Positions 1-8,477 of a stretch of 64,000 bases of DNA are shown here, in pieces. Each line of letters starts with the position of its first letter. Within the stretch, counting starts at the first letter, position 1. This DNA is from Rhodospirillales bacterium. Its GTDB lineage: Bacteria > Pseudomonadota > Alphaproteobacteria > Rhodospirillales > Thalassospiraceae. The translations under genes and the position numbers were made by a program. Below the pieces are notes generated by a model. The model was given only the letters and a program-made list of their open reading frames with translations, was not told the DNA's origin and did not search any database. The stretch covers positions 87,780 to 151,779 of the forward strand of contig JAHQVT010000001.1 in assembly GCA_019634165.1 (NCBI GenBank), written 5' to 3'.

Positions 1-1
1 T

Positions 2-334
2 TATCTGTTTGGTGGGGGAAGTTATATTAGCGGTAGTATCCGCCATGGGATTGATCGTTATCGTGATCCTGACTCATTGGTGACCGGCTCTTCGCCGCAA
101 CACCGGATGGATCGCAGCACACGGACAAGATTGACCTATGGCGCACCACTTTCGCAAATAATGCCATCAGATTTGTTTGGGGAAAGCACAACGGCAAATC
201 AGATATATGACCTGCTTGCACCGATCAACTGGTCGATCACAGGTGAATATCTGAATTCTAAATCGAACATTCCCAACTACGAATATCACAATGCCCGGGC
301 ACAGTTTTATCTGACCCGGCGATGGGAGTTCTAG
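2..334 (+). CDS. C-terminal end of an outer-membrane beta-barrel protein (Slam-like?), 5' truncated by window
   Basis: An open frame runs from base 2 to a TAG at 332-334 with no stop, so only the last 110 residues of a longer protein are visible. The end is amphipathic and finishes in Arg-Arg-Trp-Glu-Phe; a terminal Phe is the usual C-terminal signal of outer-membrane barrels. The stretch with Ser-Asn-Ile-Pro-Asn-Tyr-Glu-Tyr about 20 residues before the end recalls the last strands of surface lipoprotein assembly modulators (Slam, DUF560), but this comes from memory, without an alignment. The next gene encodes a secreted protein with a beta-rich tail, the kind of partner often beside Slam genes. 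A different OMP class is possible. The stop lies 2 bases before the chosen start of the next gene. Confidence 0.6.
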   Translation, partial: YLFGGGSYISGSIRHGIDRYRDPDSLVTGSSPQHRMDRSTRTRLTYGAPLSQIMPSDLFGESTTANQIYDLLAPINWSITGEYLNSKSNIPNYEYHNARAQFYLTRRWEF

Positions 335-336
335 TG

Positions 337-1749
337 ATGCAGAACGATATAACGACCGCCCGAAAACAGCGAAAAATTAAAGGCCTTTTGCGCAGTTTGA
401 TCATCTGCAACGCATTTGCGGTGCCGGTTATCCATAGCACTTCTGCAACCGCAGAAGTCACGGTCGAAATGGCGGGCGTTTCCGCCGCCGTGACCGGCGA
501 GGTCAAAATGGCCAAGGCAACCGGTGAAGTCGGCATTCTGGTTGAAAGCGGCATGCCGGTTTACCTTGGTGATCGCATCACCACGACACCGAATTCAGGC
601 ATGCAAATCCTGTTGCTTGACGAGACGGTCTTTACCATCGGCCCAAACAGCGACATTGCGATTAACGAGTTCGTTTATGATCCGGCAACCGGCGATGGCC
701 GCATTGTTGCGGATATGGCACGCGGAGTGATGCGCTTTGTGACGGGAAAAATCCCGTTGAACAACCCCGAAAGCATGGATATCAGTCTGCCGGTCGGATC
801 GATTGGCATTCGTGGCACCATTGGACTGATCCGTTCGGTTTCGGCTGAGCAAGCCAACCAGATCGTCCCCGGTGCATTTGACACCTCCTCACCCGAAAAT
901 GCCAATCGACAAGTCTTTATGGCTGTTAACCAAGGCCCTGGCTTGGCGCGAAATGATACAACATCGCGCCCCGGTGCCTTTGCCGTCACAGATCAAAGCG
1001 GCAATAGCCAAAACATCACCGGCGAGAATTTTGGTGTCTTCGTCAGTGAAAATGTCGTGACAGAACCTGCACGCTTTCCACAAGCTGTTGCCACTTTTGA
1101 TTTCTCGACCAATCTGGTGCGTACCGCATTGCGTGGCACCGATGAGAACGGAAGCAGCAGCTTGGGCGGCACACCACAAGCCACAGCGCAACAACCGACC
1201 CTGACATCCGGTCAGACCCAACAGGCCAATGCGCAAACCGGTGCCACCATGGCAGGAAGTCTTGATGTTGCCTTGGCTCAGATCGGATCGACATCTGCAT
1301 CTTCCAGTCAGGATGAAGTCACATCAATTCTTGGTAACATTGATACAGCAAGTAGCAGTGACGACAGCAGCAATGATCCCTACACCTATGATGCGCTGCG
1401 CACAGTAACGAGCGGCACGGCAACAACCGGCACCTTGAATATCAGTGGCGGTGGTATCTCGTACGATTTCTCCACGACCATTGATTATGCGAACCGTACG
1501 ATTGGTGTTTCATTTAGCAACATCAATGACGGGACCGGGACGGGTGGCACCGCATCGTTCAGCGGGTATGACTACACTGGAAGTTCAGGTAACGTTGCGT
1601 TTGACAATTCCGCGTTCAGCTACAACGGCACCTGTAACACGATGAATTGTGATCCATCTGCGACGTTCACATCTGCGACGAATGTCGATTTCAACGTCAA
1701 GACCACAAATGTTTCAAATGGAAACGCGTCATCAGGAACATTGAACTAG
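337..1749 (+). CDS. Secreted FecR-domain protein with Ser/Thr/Gly-rich beta-strand tail
   Basis: A 470-residue exported protein. The ATG at 337 has GGGAG eight bases upstream; an in-frame ATG at 322 lies inside the upstream gene without a ribosome site. The N-terminus is a Sec signal peptide (KQRKIK, hydrophobic core, likely cut after Ala-Thr-Ala). Residues about 65-170 form a FecR domain (VYLGDRI, LLLDETVFTIGPNS, LPVGSIGIRGT). A low-complexity Ser/Gln/Asn linker follows, then residues about 350-470 of alternating short beta strands with Gly/Thr/Asn turns, like the barrel domain of TbpB/Slam substrates. It ends abruptly in Ser-Gly-Thr-Leu-Asn with no barrel-like last strand, so it may be shortened. 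FecR domains usually transmit or bind envelope signals; the CHASE2 cyclase downstream suggests a shared pathway. The ligand is unknown. Confidence 0.8.
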   Translation: MQNDITTARKQRKIKGLLRSLIICNAFAVPVIHSTSATAEVTVEMAGVSAAVTGEVKMAKATGEVGILVESGMPVYLGDRITTTPNSGMQILLLDETVFTIGPNSDIAINEFVYDPATGDGRIVADMARGVMRFVTGKIPLNNPESMDISLPVGSIGIRGTIGLIRSVSAEQANQIVPGAFDTSSPENANRQVFMAVNQGPGLARNDTTSRPGAFAVTDQSGNSQNITGENFGVFVSENVVTEPARFPQAVATFDFSTNLVRTALRGTDENGSSSLGGTPQATAQQPTLTSGQTQQANAQTGATMAGSLDVALAQIGSTSASSSQDEVTSILGNIDTASSSDDSSNDPYTYDALRTVTSGTATTGTLNISGGGISYDFSTTIDYANRTIGVSFSNINDGTGTGGTASFSGYDYTGSSGNVAFDNSAFSYNGTCNTMNCDPSATFTSATNVDFNVKTTNVSNGNASSGTLN

Positions 1750-1780
1750 TCCTTTTAATCTCTCGATCAAAAGAACACTC

Positions 1781-4063
1781 ATGCGTCTGAGCAAATCCCG
1801 ACTGTTGGCGGGTCTGCATTATCTGATCCCATTGAGCATCCTGCTGAGCTGCATTTTCTTGCGCTGGCAGGATGTTCCTTTTGTTGATCAGCTACGCCTG
1901 AGCGTTTTTGACACCTATCAGCGCATTTCCCCAAGGCCATACCAAGATGTCGGTGTTCGCATTATCGACATCGACGAAAAAAGTCTTGAAGAAATGGGAC
2001 AGTGGCCTTGGCCACGAACCCGACTGGCAGGCCTTATTTATCGATTGCGTTCGGCTGGTGCGCGGGTCGTCGGATTTGATGTGGTTTTTGCCGAACCTGA
2101 CCGCACATCACCAGCCCGCGTTGTCAAAGACTGGCCCAAGGGCAATGAAATCGGCGAAATCACCAAGCTTGCTGAAACACTGCCAGACCATGACAACCTG
2201 TTTGCCCAGTTTATACGCGGCACCGGTCAGATCGTTACCGCCATTCAACTGACCAACAAAAAGGTTGATCGTCCGCCTCGTCAGGTGGGCAATTTCAGCG
2301 TATCGGGCGAAGCAGGTCGTAAGCTTTCCGATTTCATTGCGGTTTTGCCCGGTGCGGCCAAAAATCTTGAAGTTATCGAGAATGCCGCAAGTGGCAATGC
2401 CCTTGTCAATGTTGCGCCGGGACAGGATGGGATTGTACGGCGCGTGCCGTTGCTTGCGGCATTGGATCATCATCTGCCTGTGATCGGCATGCCGGTTTAT
2501 CCGACATTATCAATGGAAATGCTGCGCGTTCTTCAAGACGCGCCGAAAACCATGAATATCCGAATGTCGGGTGCAAGCGGCAGCACTCGATGGACCCAAT
2601 CCGAAGGCATTGAATCCATCCGGGTCGGGAATGTGACCATCCCAACCGATCATGCCGGTTATATGTGGGTACATTTTAGCGGCCATCAAAAAGCGCGATA
2701 TATTTCAGCAGCAGACGTTATGAATGACAGTCTGGCCGAGGGCGTTTTACGCGATACATTCGTTTTGATTGGTACCAGTGCTGCGGGGCTTCTTGACCTG
2801 CGATCAACCCCACTTGATCCGGTTCTTCCCGGCGTTGAAGTGCATGCCGAAATGCTTGAACAAATGCTGCTTGAGCATTTCCTGACCCGCCCTTATTGGG
2901 CTGCAGAAACAGAGATGCTTGTTCTGTTGTTGCTTGGAATGTTCTTTGTCATGAGCGTTCCCAAACTAGGTGCCGTTTGGCCCGCCCTGATTGGCGGCAC
3001 ACTTGCATTCGGCGCAGTTGGCTTTTCTTGGTGGGCCTATGAAACCAAGTTTCTATTGATTGATCCGGCTTATCCGCTGGTCAGCTTGCTTGCGGTCTAT
3101 CTTGCCACCAGTTCAATTGGTTTTATGCGCACAGAAGGCGAACGCCGCCAGGTCCGCACCGCTTTTGGCAACTATCTATCCCCGACCTTGGTGAATGAAC
3201 TCTCACGCCATCCAGAACGGCTTAAACTTGGCGGTGAAACCCGTGACATGACCTTGATGTTCTGTGACGTGCGTGGATTCACATCAATCTCCGAAGGATT
3301 CAAATCCAACCCACAAGGGTTAACCCGCCTGATCAACCGCCTTCTGACACCACTGACCGAATGCATCCTCGATCGTGAAGGCACGATTGATAAATATATG
3401 GGCGACTGCATCATGGCATTTTGGAATGCCCCACTTGATGTGGCAAACCACGCTCATCATGCCTGTGATAGCGCACTTGCCATGCGAAATGCACTTGATG
3501 TGCTTAATACAGAACGGCTGATTGAAGCCAAACAGGATGACGTAGCGTTCCTGCCCCTTAATGTCGGGATAGGGATTAATTGCGGTGATTGTCTTGTCGG
3601 CAATATGGGATCTGACCAACGATTTGATTATTCGGTGCTTGGCGATGCAGTCAATCTGGCCGCCCGACTAGAAGGTCAGTCAAAGAATTACGGTGTTGAT
3701 ATTGTTTTGGGCGAAGAGGTCGCCAAACGGGTTGAAAACGATTTTGCCATTCTTGAGCTTGATCTGATTGCGGTCAAAGGCAAAAACGAGGCTGTCCACA
3801 TCTATGCCCTTTTGGGGGATGGCGCACGTTATGGTTCTGAAGAATTCCAGAACTGCCAAAAGCTGCATAAGGAAATGCTTGCGGCCTATCGTGAAAAGGA
3901 CTGGGACAGCGCGATTGATCTTGTCGCGCAATGCCGCGATGCATCGCGCGGTGTTGGGGCGTTGGCAGGCCTGTATGATATGTATCTGGATCGTATTGCG
4001 ATCTTTAAACAAACACCACCGCCCGCCGATTGGAACGGCGTGTTTGTTGCGACATCCAAATAG
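1781..4063 (+). CDS. CHASE2-domain class III adenylate/guanylate cyclase
   Basis: A 760-residue inner-membrane sensor that should make cAMP (or cGMP) from ATP (GTP). Order: N-terminal membrane helix (about 10-28), periplasmic CHASE2 domain (about 30-370), three closely spaced membrane helices (about 375-450), then a class III cyclase domain (about 485-690). Cyclase landmarks are FCDVRGFTSISE near residue 494 (first metal Asp), DKYMGDCIMAFW near 537 (second metal Asp) and FDYSVLGDAVNLAARLEG near 613. All catalytic positions look intact, so I expect activity. It starts 31 bases after the FecR gene on the same strand, so the two are probably co-transcribed and the FecR protein may feed a signal to CHASE2. 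The signal is not readable from sequence. Confidence 0.93.
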   Translation: MRLSKSRLLAGLHYLIPLSILLSCIFLRWQDVPFVDQLRLSVFDTYQRISPRPYQDVGVRIIDIDEKSLEEMGQWPWPRTRLAGLIYRLRSAGARVVGFDVVFAEPDRTSPARVVKDWPKGNEIGEITKLAETLPDHDNLFAQFIRGTGQIVTAIQLTNKKVDRPPRQVGNFSVSGEAGRKLSDFIAVLPGAAKNLEVIENAASGNALVNVAPGQDGIVRRVPLLAALDHHLPVIGMPVYPTLSMEMLRVLQDAPKTMNIRMSGASGSTRWTQSEGIESIRVGNVTIPTDHAGYMWVHFSGHQKARYISAADVMNDSLAEGVLRDTFVLIGTSAAGLLDLRSTPLDPVLPGVEVHAEMLEQMLLEHFLTRPYWAAETEMLVLLLLGMFFVMSVPKLGAVWPALIGGTLAFGAVGFSWWAYETKFLLIDPAYPLVSLLAVYLATSSIGFMRTEGERRQVRTAFGNYLSPTLVNELSRHPERLKLGGETRDMTLMFCDVRGFTSISEGFKSNPQGLTRLINRLLTPLTECILDREGTIDKYMGDCIMAFWNAPLDVANHAHHACDSALAMRNALDVLNTERLIEAKQDDVAFLPLNVGIGINCGDCLVGNMGSDQRFDYSVLGDAVNLAARLEGQSKNYGVDIVLGEEVAKRVENDFAILELDLIAVKGKNEAVHIYALLGDGARYGSEEFQNCQKLHKEMLAAYREKDWDSAIDLVAQCRDASRGVGALAGLYDMYLDRIAIFKQTPPPADWNGVFVATSK

Positions 4064-4177
4064 CGTCTCTTGCCAAAAGATTTGAATGGCAACACTCTGT
4101 AAGTTCCATTCATCACAACCTTCAAACCAAAATACCCTTGCCAATACAGCCCGCCCCACAGCGATAACGAGGCCCCG

Positions 4178-5200
4178 ATGAATTTTTCATCCGATAATGT
4201 TTCGCCAATCTGCCCAGAAATCCTGAACGCCATTGCCGCAGAAAGTGATCACGCTGCCCTGCCCTATGGCGCGGATAACCAAAGCCAGCAACTTGATGCT
4301 GCCTTTTCCAAACTGTTTGAAACCGATGTTTGCGTTGTCCCAGTCGCCACCGGGACTGCGGCCAATCTGATTGGCTTATCGGGGTTGGTTTCACCCTTTG
4401 GTGGGGTCGTTTGCCATCACCACGCCCACATCAATATGACGGAATCAACTGGGGTCGCGTTTTATGGCGGTGGTGCGAAACTTCTTGGGATTGATGGGCC
4501 ATCTGCCAAGATTGACGCCCACACCTTGGACGCCTTTCTGCGCGCACACAGCCCCAATGGCATGCATTCGGTCGATCCGGAATGTGTTGCGATAACCCAA
4601 AGCACGGAATTTGGCACCGTCTATGACACCCACGAAATTAACGCGATCGGGTCGGTTTGTAAAAATCACGACCTGCGTCTGTTCATGGATGGGGCGCGTT
4701 TTGCCAATGCGGTTGCCGCCCTTAATTGCCATCCGGCCGACATCACCTGGAAAGTAGGTGTTGATGTTTTAAGTTTCGGGGCCACCAAGAACGGTGCGCT
4801 GGCCGTGGATGCCATTGTTTTATTTGACCGTGAATTACGCCGTCATACAGAAAAAAGCCGTAAGCGCGGTGGGCACCTGTTTTCCAAACACCGTTATCTT
4901 GCCGCCCAACTTCTAGCTTACCTTAAAGATGATCTTTGGCTGCGTAATGCGCGGCACGCCAATGAAGCTGCCGTCGCTCTTCAACACAGCCTTGAAAGCA
5001 TCGGGGCCAAGGCGGCCTTCACGCCACAAGGGAACGAGCTGTTTATCCACATGACAGACGAACTTGCCCAAAGCTTACGCGATGCTGGCATTGTGTTTCG
5101 TCCCTGGGCCTCGATCGGGCCGGATGCCTATCGGTTTGTTTGCACATGGAACAGCCCGATTGACCTGATCCGAAATATCCCAAAATCAATTCGCACCTAA
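4178..5200 (+). CDS. ltaE: Low-specificity L-threonine aldolase, copy 1
   Basis: A 340-residue PLP enzyme that splits L-threonine/L-allo-threonine to glycine and acetaldehyde. The fold-type I beta-eliminating lyase signature is clear: HAHIN near residue 87, LFMDGARFANA (PLP-contacting Asp) and SFGATKNGA carrying the Schiff-base Lys. Length is normal for the family. The start has GAGG eight bases upstream. The next gene is a close paralogue of the same length in the same orientation, separated by 120 bases. Which of the two is the housekeeping enzyme cannot be told from sequence. Confidence 0.9.
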   Translation: MNFSSDNVSPICPEILNAIAAESDHAALPYGADNQSQQLDAAFSKLFETDVCVVPVATGTAANLIGLSGLVSPFGGVVCHHHAHINMTESTGVAFYGGGAKLLGIDGPSAKIDAHTLDAFLRAHSPNGMHSVDPECVAITQSTEFGTVYDTHEINAIGSVCKNHDLRLFMDGARFANAVAALNCHPADITWKVGVDVLSFGATKNGALAVDAIVLFDRELRRHTEKSRKRGGHLFSKHRYLAAQLLAYLKDDLWLRNARHANEAAVALQHSLESIGAKAAFTPQGNELFIHMTDELAQSLRDAGIVFRPWASIGPDAYRFVCTWNSPIDLIRNIPKSIRT

Positions 5201-5323
5201 ATCAGTTGCGCAAGCCCTTTGCCTTGATCAAGGATTGCGTGTGATAACGTTCAATTCATGCCAAAACGCCATAGCATTTCGCATCAATTGCTATGCGCCA
5301 CCAATTTACTCGCGAGATAGATG

Positions 5324-6343
5324 ATGAATTTTGCCTCTGACAATGTATCGCCCTTTTGCCCGGAAGTTCTTGAAGCGCTGAGCCATGAAGCTGCCAGCAA
5401 TGCGCCTGCTTATGGCAGTGATGATGTCAGTCAAAAGCTTGATGCGGCCTTTTCCGATCTGTTTGAAACCGATGTTGCCGTCATTCCGGTCGCCACAGGC
5501 ACAGCGGCAAACTGCATTAGTCTTTCCGCCCTTGTATCGCCCTATGGCGGCGTGATCTGCCATCACGAAGCCCATATCAACGAAGATGAAAGCACAGGCG
5601 TTGCCTTCTTTACCGGTGGGGCAAAACTGTTGCCGATGGACGGCCCAACCGCCAAGCTTGAAGCCGACAGTCTTGATCGCTTCATTGCCAGTCAGGTAGA
5701 CCGCGGTGTCCATTCCGTCGCCCCGGAATGTGTTGCCATTACCCAGGCCACTGAACTTGGAACGGTTTACACCGCAGCGGAGGTCCAAGCGATTGGTGCT
5801 ATCTGCAAGAAGCATGATCTGCGTCTGTTCATGGATGGCGCCCGTTTCGCCAATGCGGTTGCCAATCTGGGGTGCAGCCCGGCCGATATCACGTGGAAAG
5901 CAGGTGTAGATGCCGTCAGTTTTGGTGCGACCAAAAACGGTGCCATGGCGGTTGACGCGATTGTCCTGTTTGATACCACACTGAAATCCCGTATCGAGCA
6001 AGCCCGCAAACGCAGCGGCCATTTACATTCCAAACATCGCTACCTTGCGACCCAGTTACTCGCCTATGTCAAAAATGACGTATGGCTTAAAAATGCAGGC
6101 CACGCCAATCAGGCAGCAACCCTCCTTGGCGAGGTTCTTTGCACGCATGGCGCTTCTCTTGCGCACCCATCTGATGGCAATGAATTGTTTGTAAAGCTGT
6201 CTTCTGATCTCGCAGGCAGATTGCGCGATGCCGGTGTCATGTTCCATGCATGGCCGTCGCTTGGCGCGGATGTTTATCGATTTGTTGCAGCATGGAATAC
6301 GGATATCGGGCAAATCACCGATATAAATTCTACCTTGGGGTAG
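5324..6343 (+). CDS. Low-specificity L-threonine aldolase, copy 2
   Basis: A 339-residue PLP-dependent aldolase, about two-thirds identical by eye to the preceding gene over its whole length. It keeps LFMDGARFANA and the Lys of SFGATKNGA. I start it at the second of two adjacent ATGs so that it matches its paralogue (MNFASDN versus MNFSSDN). Differences cluster near the substrate side (HEAHIN versus HHAHIN; Ala-Gly versus Val-Gly before the PLP Lys loop), so the two copies may differ in beta-hydroxy amino acid preference. The tandem arrangement indicates local duplication followed by divergence. Confidence 0.88.
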   Translation: MNFASDNVSPFCPEVLEALSHEAASNAPAYGSDDVSQKLDAAFSDLFETDVAVIPVATGTAANCISLSALVSPYGGVICHHEAHINEDESTGVAFFTGGAKLLPMDGPTAKLEADSLDRFIASQVDRGVHSVAPECVAITQATELGTVYTAAEVQAIGAICKKHDLRLFMDGARFANAVANLGCSPADITWKAGVDAVSFGATKNGAMAVDAIVLFDTTLKSRIEQARKRSGHLHSKHRYLATQLLAYVKNDVWLKNAGHANQAATLLGEVLCTHGASLAHPSDGNELFVKLSSDLAGRLRDAGVMFHAWPSLGADVYRFVAAWNTDIGQITDINSTLG

Positions 6344-6749
6344 TATCAGCCTCTCAAATGTGGGATCGAAACAAACGAATCATTAAAATTCAAAGGGATA
6401 TGAATCGTTTCAAAGCACACTGACAAGACGTGATATTCCCTGATCACCGCCTAAGCCCCGAAAAAAATGCACACCTCCTATACGCAAATGTGGGGGTGAT
6501 TTTCATAAAAATAACAAACACTTGACATAAATTCATCATTCAAGCGATCAGGGCGGACTACGTAGAACCACGCAGCAAACGTTGACGATACGTAGAAACC
6601 CTGATTATTTTCCCTCGTCGATTGCCAACATATTTATCTGTTGGATCGGGTAAACCCCGTCCGCTCCAAAAGACGTTGTCAAACATGACCTGTTCAAGAT
6701 CATGTAGGCAGCGTTGATTTGTTCGGACCAGCCTTGAGGGAGGCATTTA
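6344..6749. other. 406-base non-coding region upstream of dppA
   Basis: No credible gene is seen. The second half is AT-rich and probably holds the dpp promoter. TTGACA at 6522-6527 and TTGACG at 6582-6587 are possible -35 elements, the latter with a weak TATTTT/GATTAT-like -10 around 6603-6611. A 9-base direct repeat TACGTAGAA lies at 6559-6567 and 6589-6597, 30 bases apart. The dppA ribosome site GGGAGG is at 6736-6741. Confidence 0.5.
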
Positions 6750-8357
6750 ATGAAAGCGAATTTCGTCAAGGTGGCGATTGGTGCAGGTCTGCTTGCAGCC
6801 ACAGCACTTGCTGCTCCGACCGCCGCTTCGGCAAAAACCATGGTATATTGCTCGGAAGGTAGCCCAGAAGGGTTCAACCCGTCGCTCTACACCTCAGGCA
6901 CGACCTTTGATGCGTCATCGCGTCAGGTTTTCAACCGTCTGGTACAGTTCAAACGTGGCACCACCACCATCGTTCCGGGTCTTGCGACCAGCTGGGATGT
7001 TGCTGCGGATGGCCTGGAATATACCTTTAATCTGCGCAAAGGCGTAAAGTTCCACACCACCGGTGACTTTGCCCCGACCCGCGATTTCAATGCTGACGAC
7101 GTGGTCTTCACCTTCATGCGTCAGTTTGACAAAAACCACCCGTATCATGGTGTTTCAGGCGGCTCGTACGAGTACTTTAACGGCATGTCGATGCCGGACC
7201 TGATTAAAGACATCGTCAAAGTTGACGATTACACCGTTAAATTCGTTCTGAACCGTCCGGAAGCACCGTTCATCGCCAACATGGCAATGGATTTCGCATC
7301 TGTTCTGTCGGCTGAATATGCTGACAAAATGATGGAAGCAGGAACCCCGGAAACGGTTGACCTTAACCCGGTCGGCACCGGTCCGTTCCAGCTGGTTCAG
7401 TATCAGAAAGATGCGGTTATCCGTTACAAAGCATTCCCGGAATATTGGGAAGGCAAAGCCGCAATTGACAACCTGATCTTTGCGATTACGCCTGACAGCA
7501 CTGTTCGCTATCAGAAGCTGAAAGCTGGCGAATGCCATGTCATGCCGTACCCGAACCCGGCTGACCTGACCGCAATGGATGCAGATGCAGACATTAACCT
7601 GCTGAGCCAAGAAGGTCTGAACGTTGGTTATCTTGGTTACAACACCGAGAAAGAACCATTCACCAATGTGAAAGTGCGTAAAGCACTGAACATGGCGATC
7701 AACAAAGACGCCATCATCGAAGGTGTTTATCAGGGTGCAGGTTCTGCTGCGAAAAACCCGATTCCGCCAACGATCTGGTCGTACAACAACGACACCGTTG
7801 ATGACAAATACGATCCGGAAGCTGCCAAAGCAATGCTTGCAGAAGCAGGTTACCCGGAAGGCTTCACCACCGACATCTGGGCCATGCCGGTTCAGCGTCC
7901 TTACAACCCGAATGCACGCCGTATGGCTGAGCTGATTCAGGCTGACTGGGCGAAAATCGGTGTGAATGCCGAAATCGTATCTTACGAATGGGGCGAATAC
8001 CTTGATCGCACCAAAAAAGGTGAACAGGGTACCTTCATGCTCGGTTGGACCGGTGATAACGGCGACCCCGACAACTTCCTTGCTGTTCTGCTTGGCTGTG
8101 ATGGCGTTGGCGGATCGAACCGCGCTCGTTTCTGTAACGACGAGTTCGAACAGCTGATTCAGCAGGCTAAAACCACTTCGGACGTTCTTGAGCGTACCCG
8201 TCTGTACGAAGAAGCACAGGTTGTCTTCAAACGTGAAGCACCTTGGGCAACCATCGCACACTCGATCGTTTTCGAACCGATCCGTAACGAAGTTGTTGAC
8301 TACAAGATTGATCCGTTTGGTGGTCACATCTTCTACGGCGTCGACATCAAAGAATAA
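6750..8357 (+). CDS. dppA: Dipeptide-binding periplasmic protein DppA
   Basis: A 535-residue extracytoplasmic solute-binding protein (SBP_bac_5 family) that captures di- and short peptides for the importer encoded downstream. It has a Sec signal peptide (MKANFVKVAIGAG..., Ala-rich, cut near Ala-Ser-Ala). From memory it equals E. coli DppA in length and shares long stretches: SEGSPEGFNP, GGSYEYFNGM, LDLNP-type NPVGTGPFQL, MPYPNPAD, WAMPVQRPYNPNARRMAE, GWTGDNGDPDNF. GGGAGG eight bases before the ATG predicts strong translation. It is the first gene of dppABCDF, and a hairpin terminator separates it from dppB, so the binding protein is likely made in excess over the membrane parts. Confidence 0.95.
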   Translation: MKANFVKVAIGAGLLAATALAAPTAASAKTMVYCSEGSPEGFNPSLYTSGTTFDASSRQVFNRLVQFKRGTTTIVPGLATSWDVAADGLEYTFNLRKGVKFHTTGDFAPTRDFNADDVVFTFMRQFDKNHPYHGVSGGSYEYFNGMSMPDLIKDIVKVDDYTVKFVLNRPEAPFIANMAMDFASVLSAEYADKMMEAGTPETVDLNPVGTGPFQLVQYQKDAVIRYKAFPEYWEGKAAIDNLIFAITPDSTVRYQKLKAGECHVMPYPNPADLTAMDADADINLLSQEGLNVGYLGYNTEKEPFTNVKVRKALNMAINKDAIIEGVYQGAGSAAKNPIPPTIWSYNNDTVDDKYDPEAAKAMLAEAGYPEGFTTDIWAMPVQRPYNPNARRMAELIQADWAKIGVNAEIVSYEWGEYLDRTKKGEQGTFMLGWTGDNGDPDNFLAVLLGCDGVGGSNRARFCNDEFEQLIQQAKTTSDVLERTRLYEEAQVVFKREAPWATIAHSIVFEPIRNEVVDYKIDPFGGHIFYGVDIKE

Positions 8358-8377
8358 GTCGATTTAAAACCTTGTCG

Positions 8378-8405
8378 AAGAGGCCCGGTCTTCCGGGCCT
8401 CTTTG
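8378..8405 (+). terminator. Intra-operon terminator/attenuator between dppA and dppB
   Basis: A perfect 11-bp stem (8378-8388 with 8393-8403; GGCCCGG core) closes a TCTT loop and runs into a short T stretch. Lying 20 bases after the dppA stop, it should end many transcripts there, or protect the dppA mRNA 3' end, and lower dppBCDF expression relative to dppA. Confidence 0.8.
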
Positions 8406-8477
8406 CAATTCCGCAAAATAGAGAGAGACGTCCACCCGTTTCCTACCAACGCGTGGATGCAATAAAGGCCCGATGGC

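Noticed and set aside
5306..6022. 238-codon antisense frame across the second threonine aldolase
   Set aside because: Shadow of a well-supported gene; no ribosome site or family resemblance.
7155..8327. 390-codon open frame antisense to dppA
   Set aside because: It mirrors the codon pattern of dppA, has no recognisable domain, and dppA is certain. Long antisense frames are common opposite strongly biased genes.
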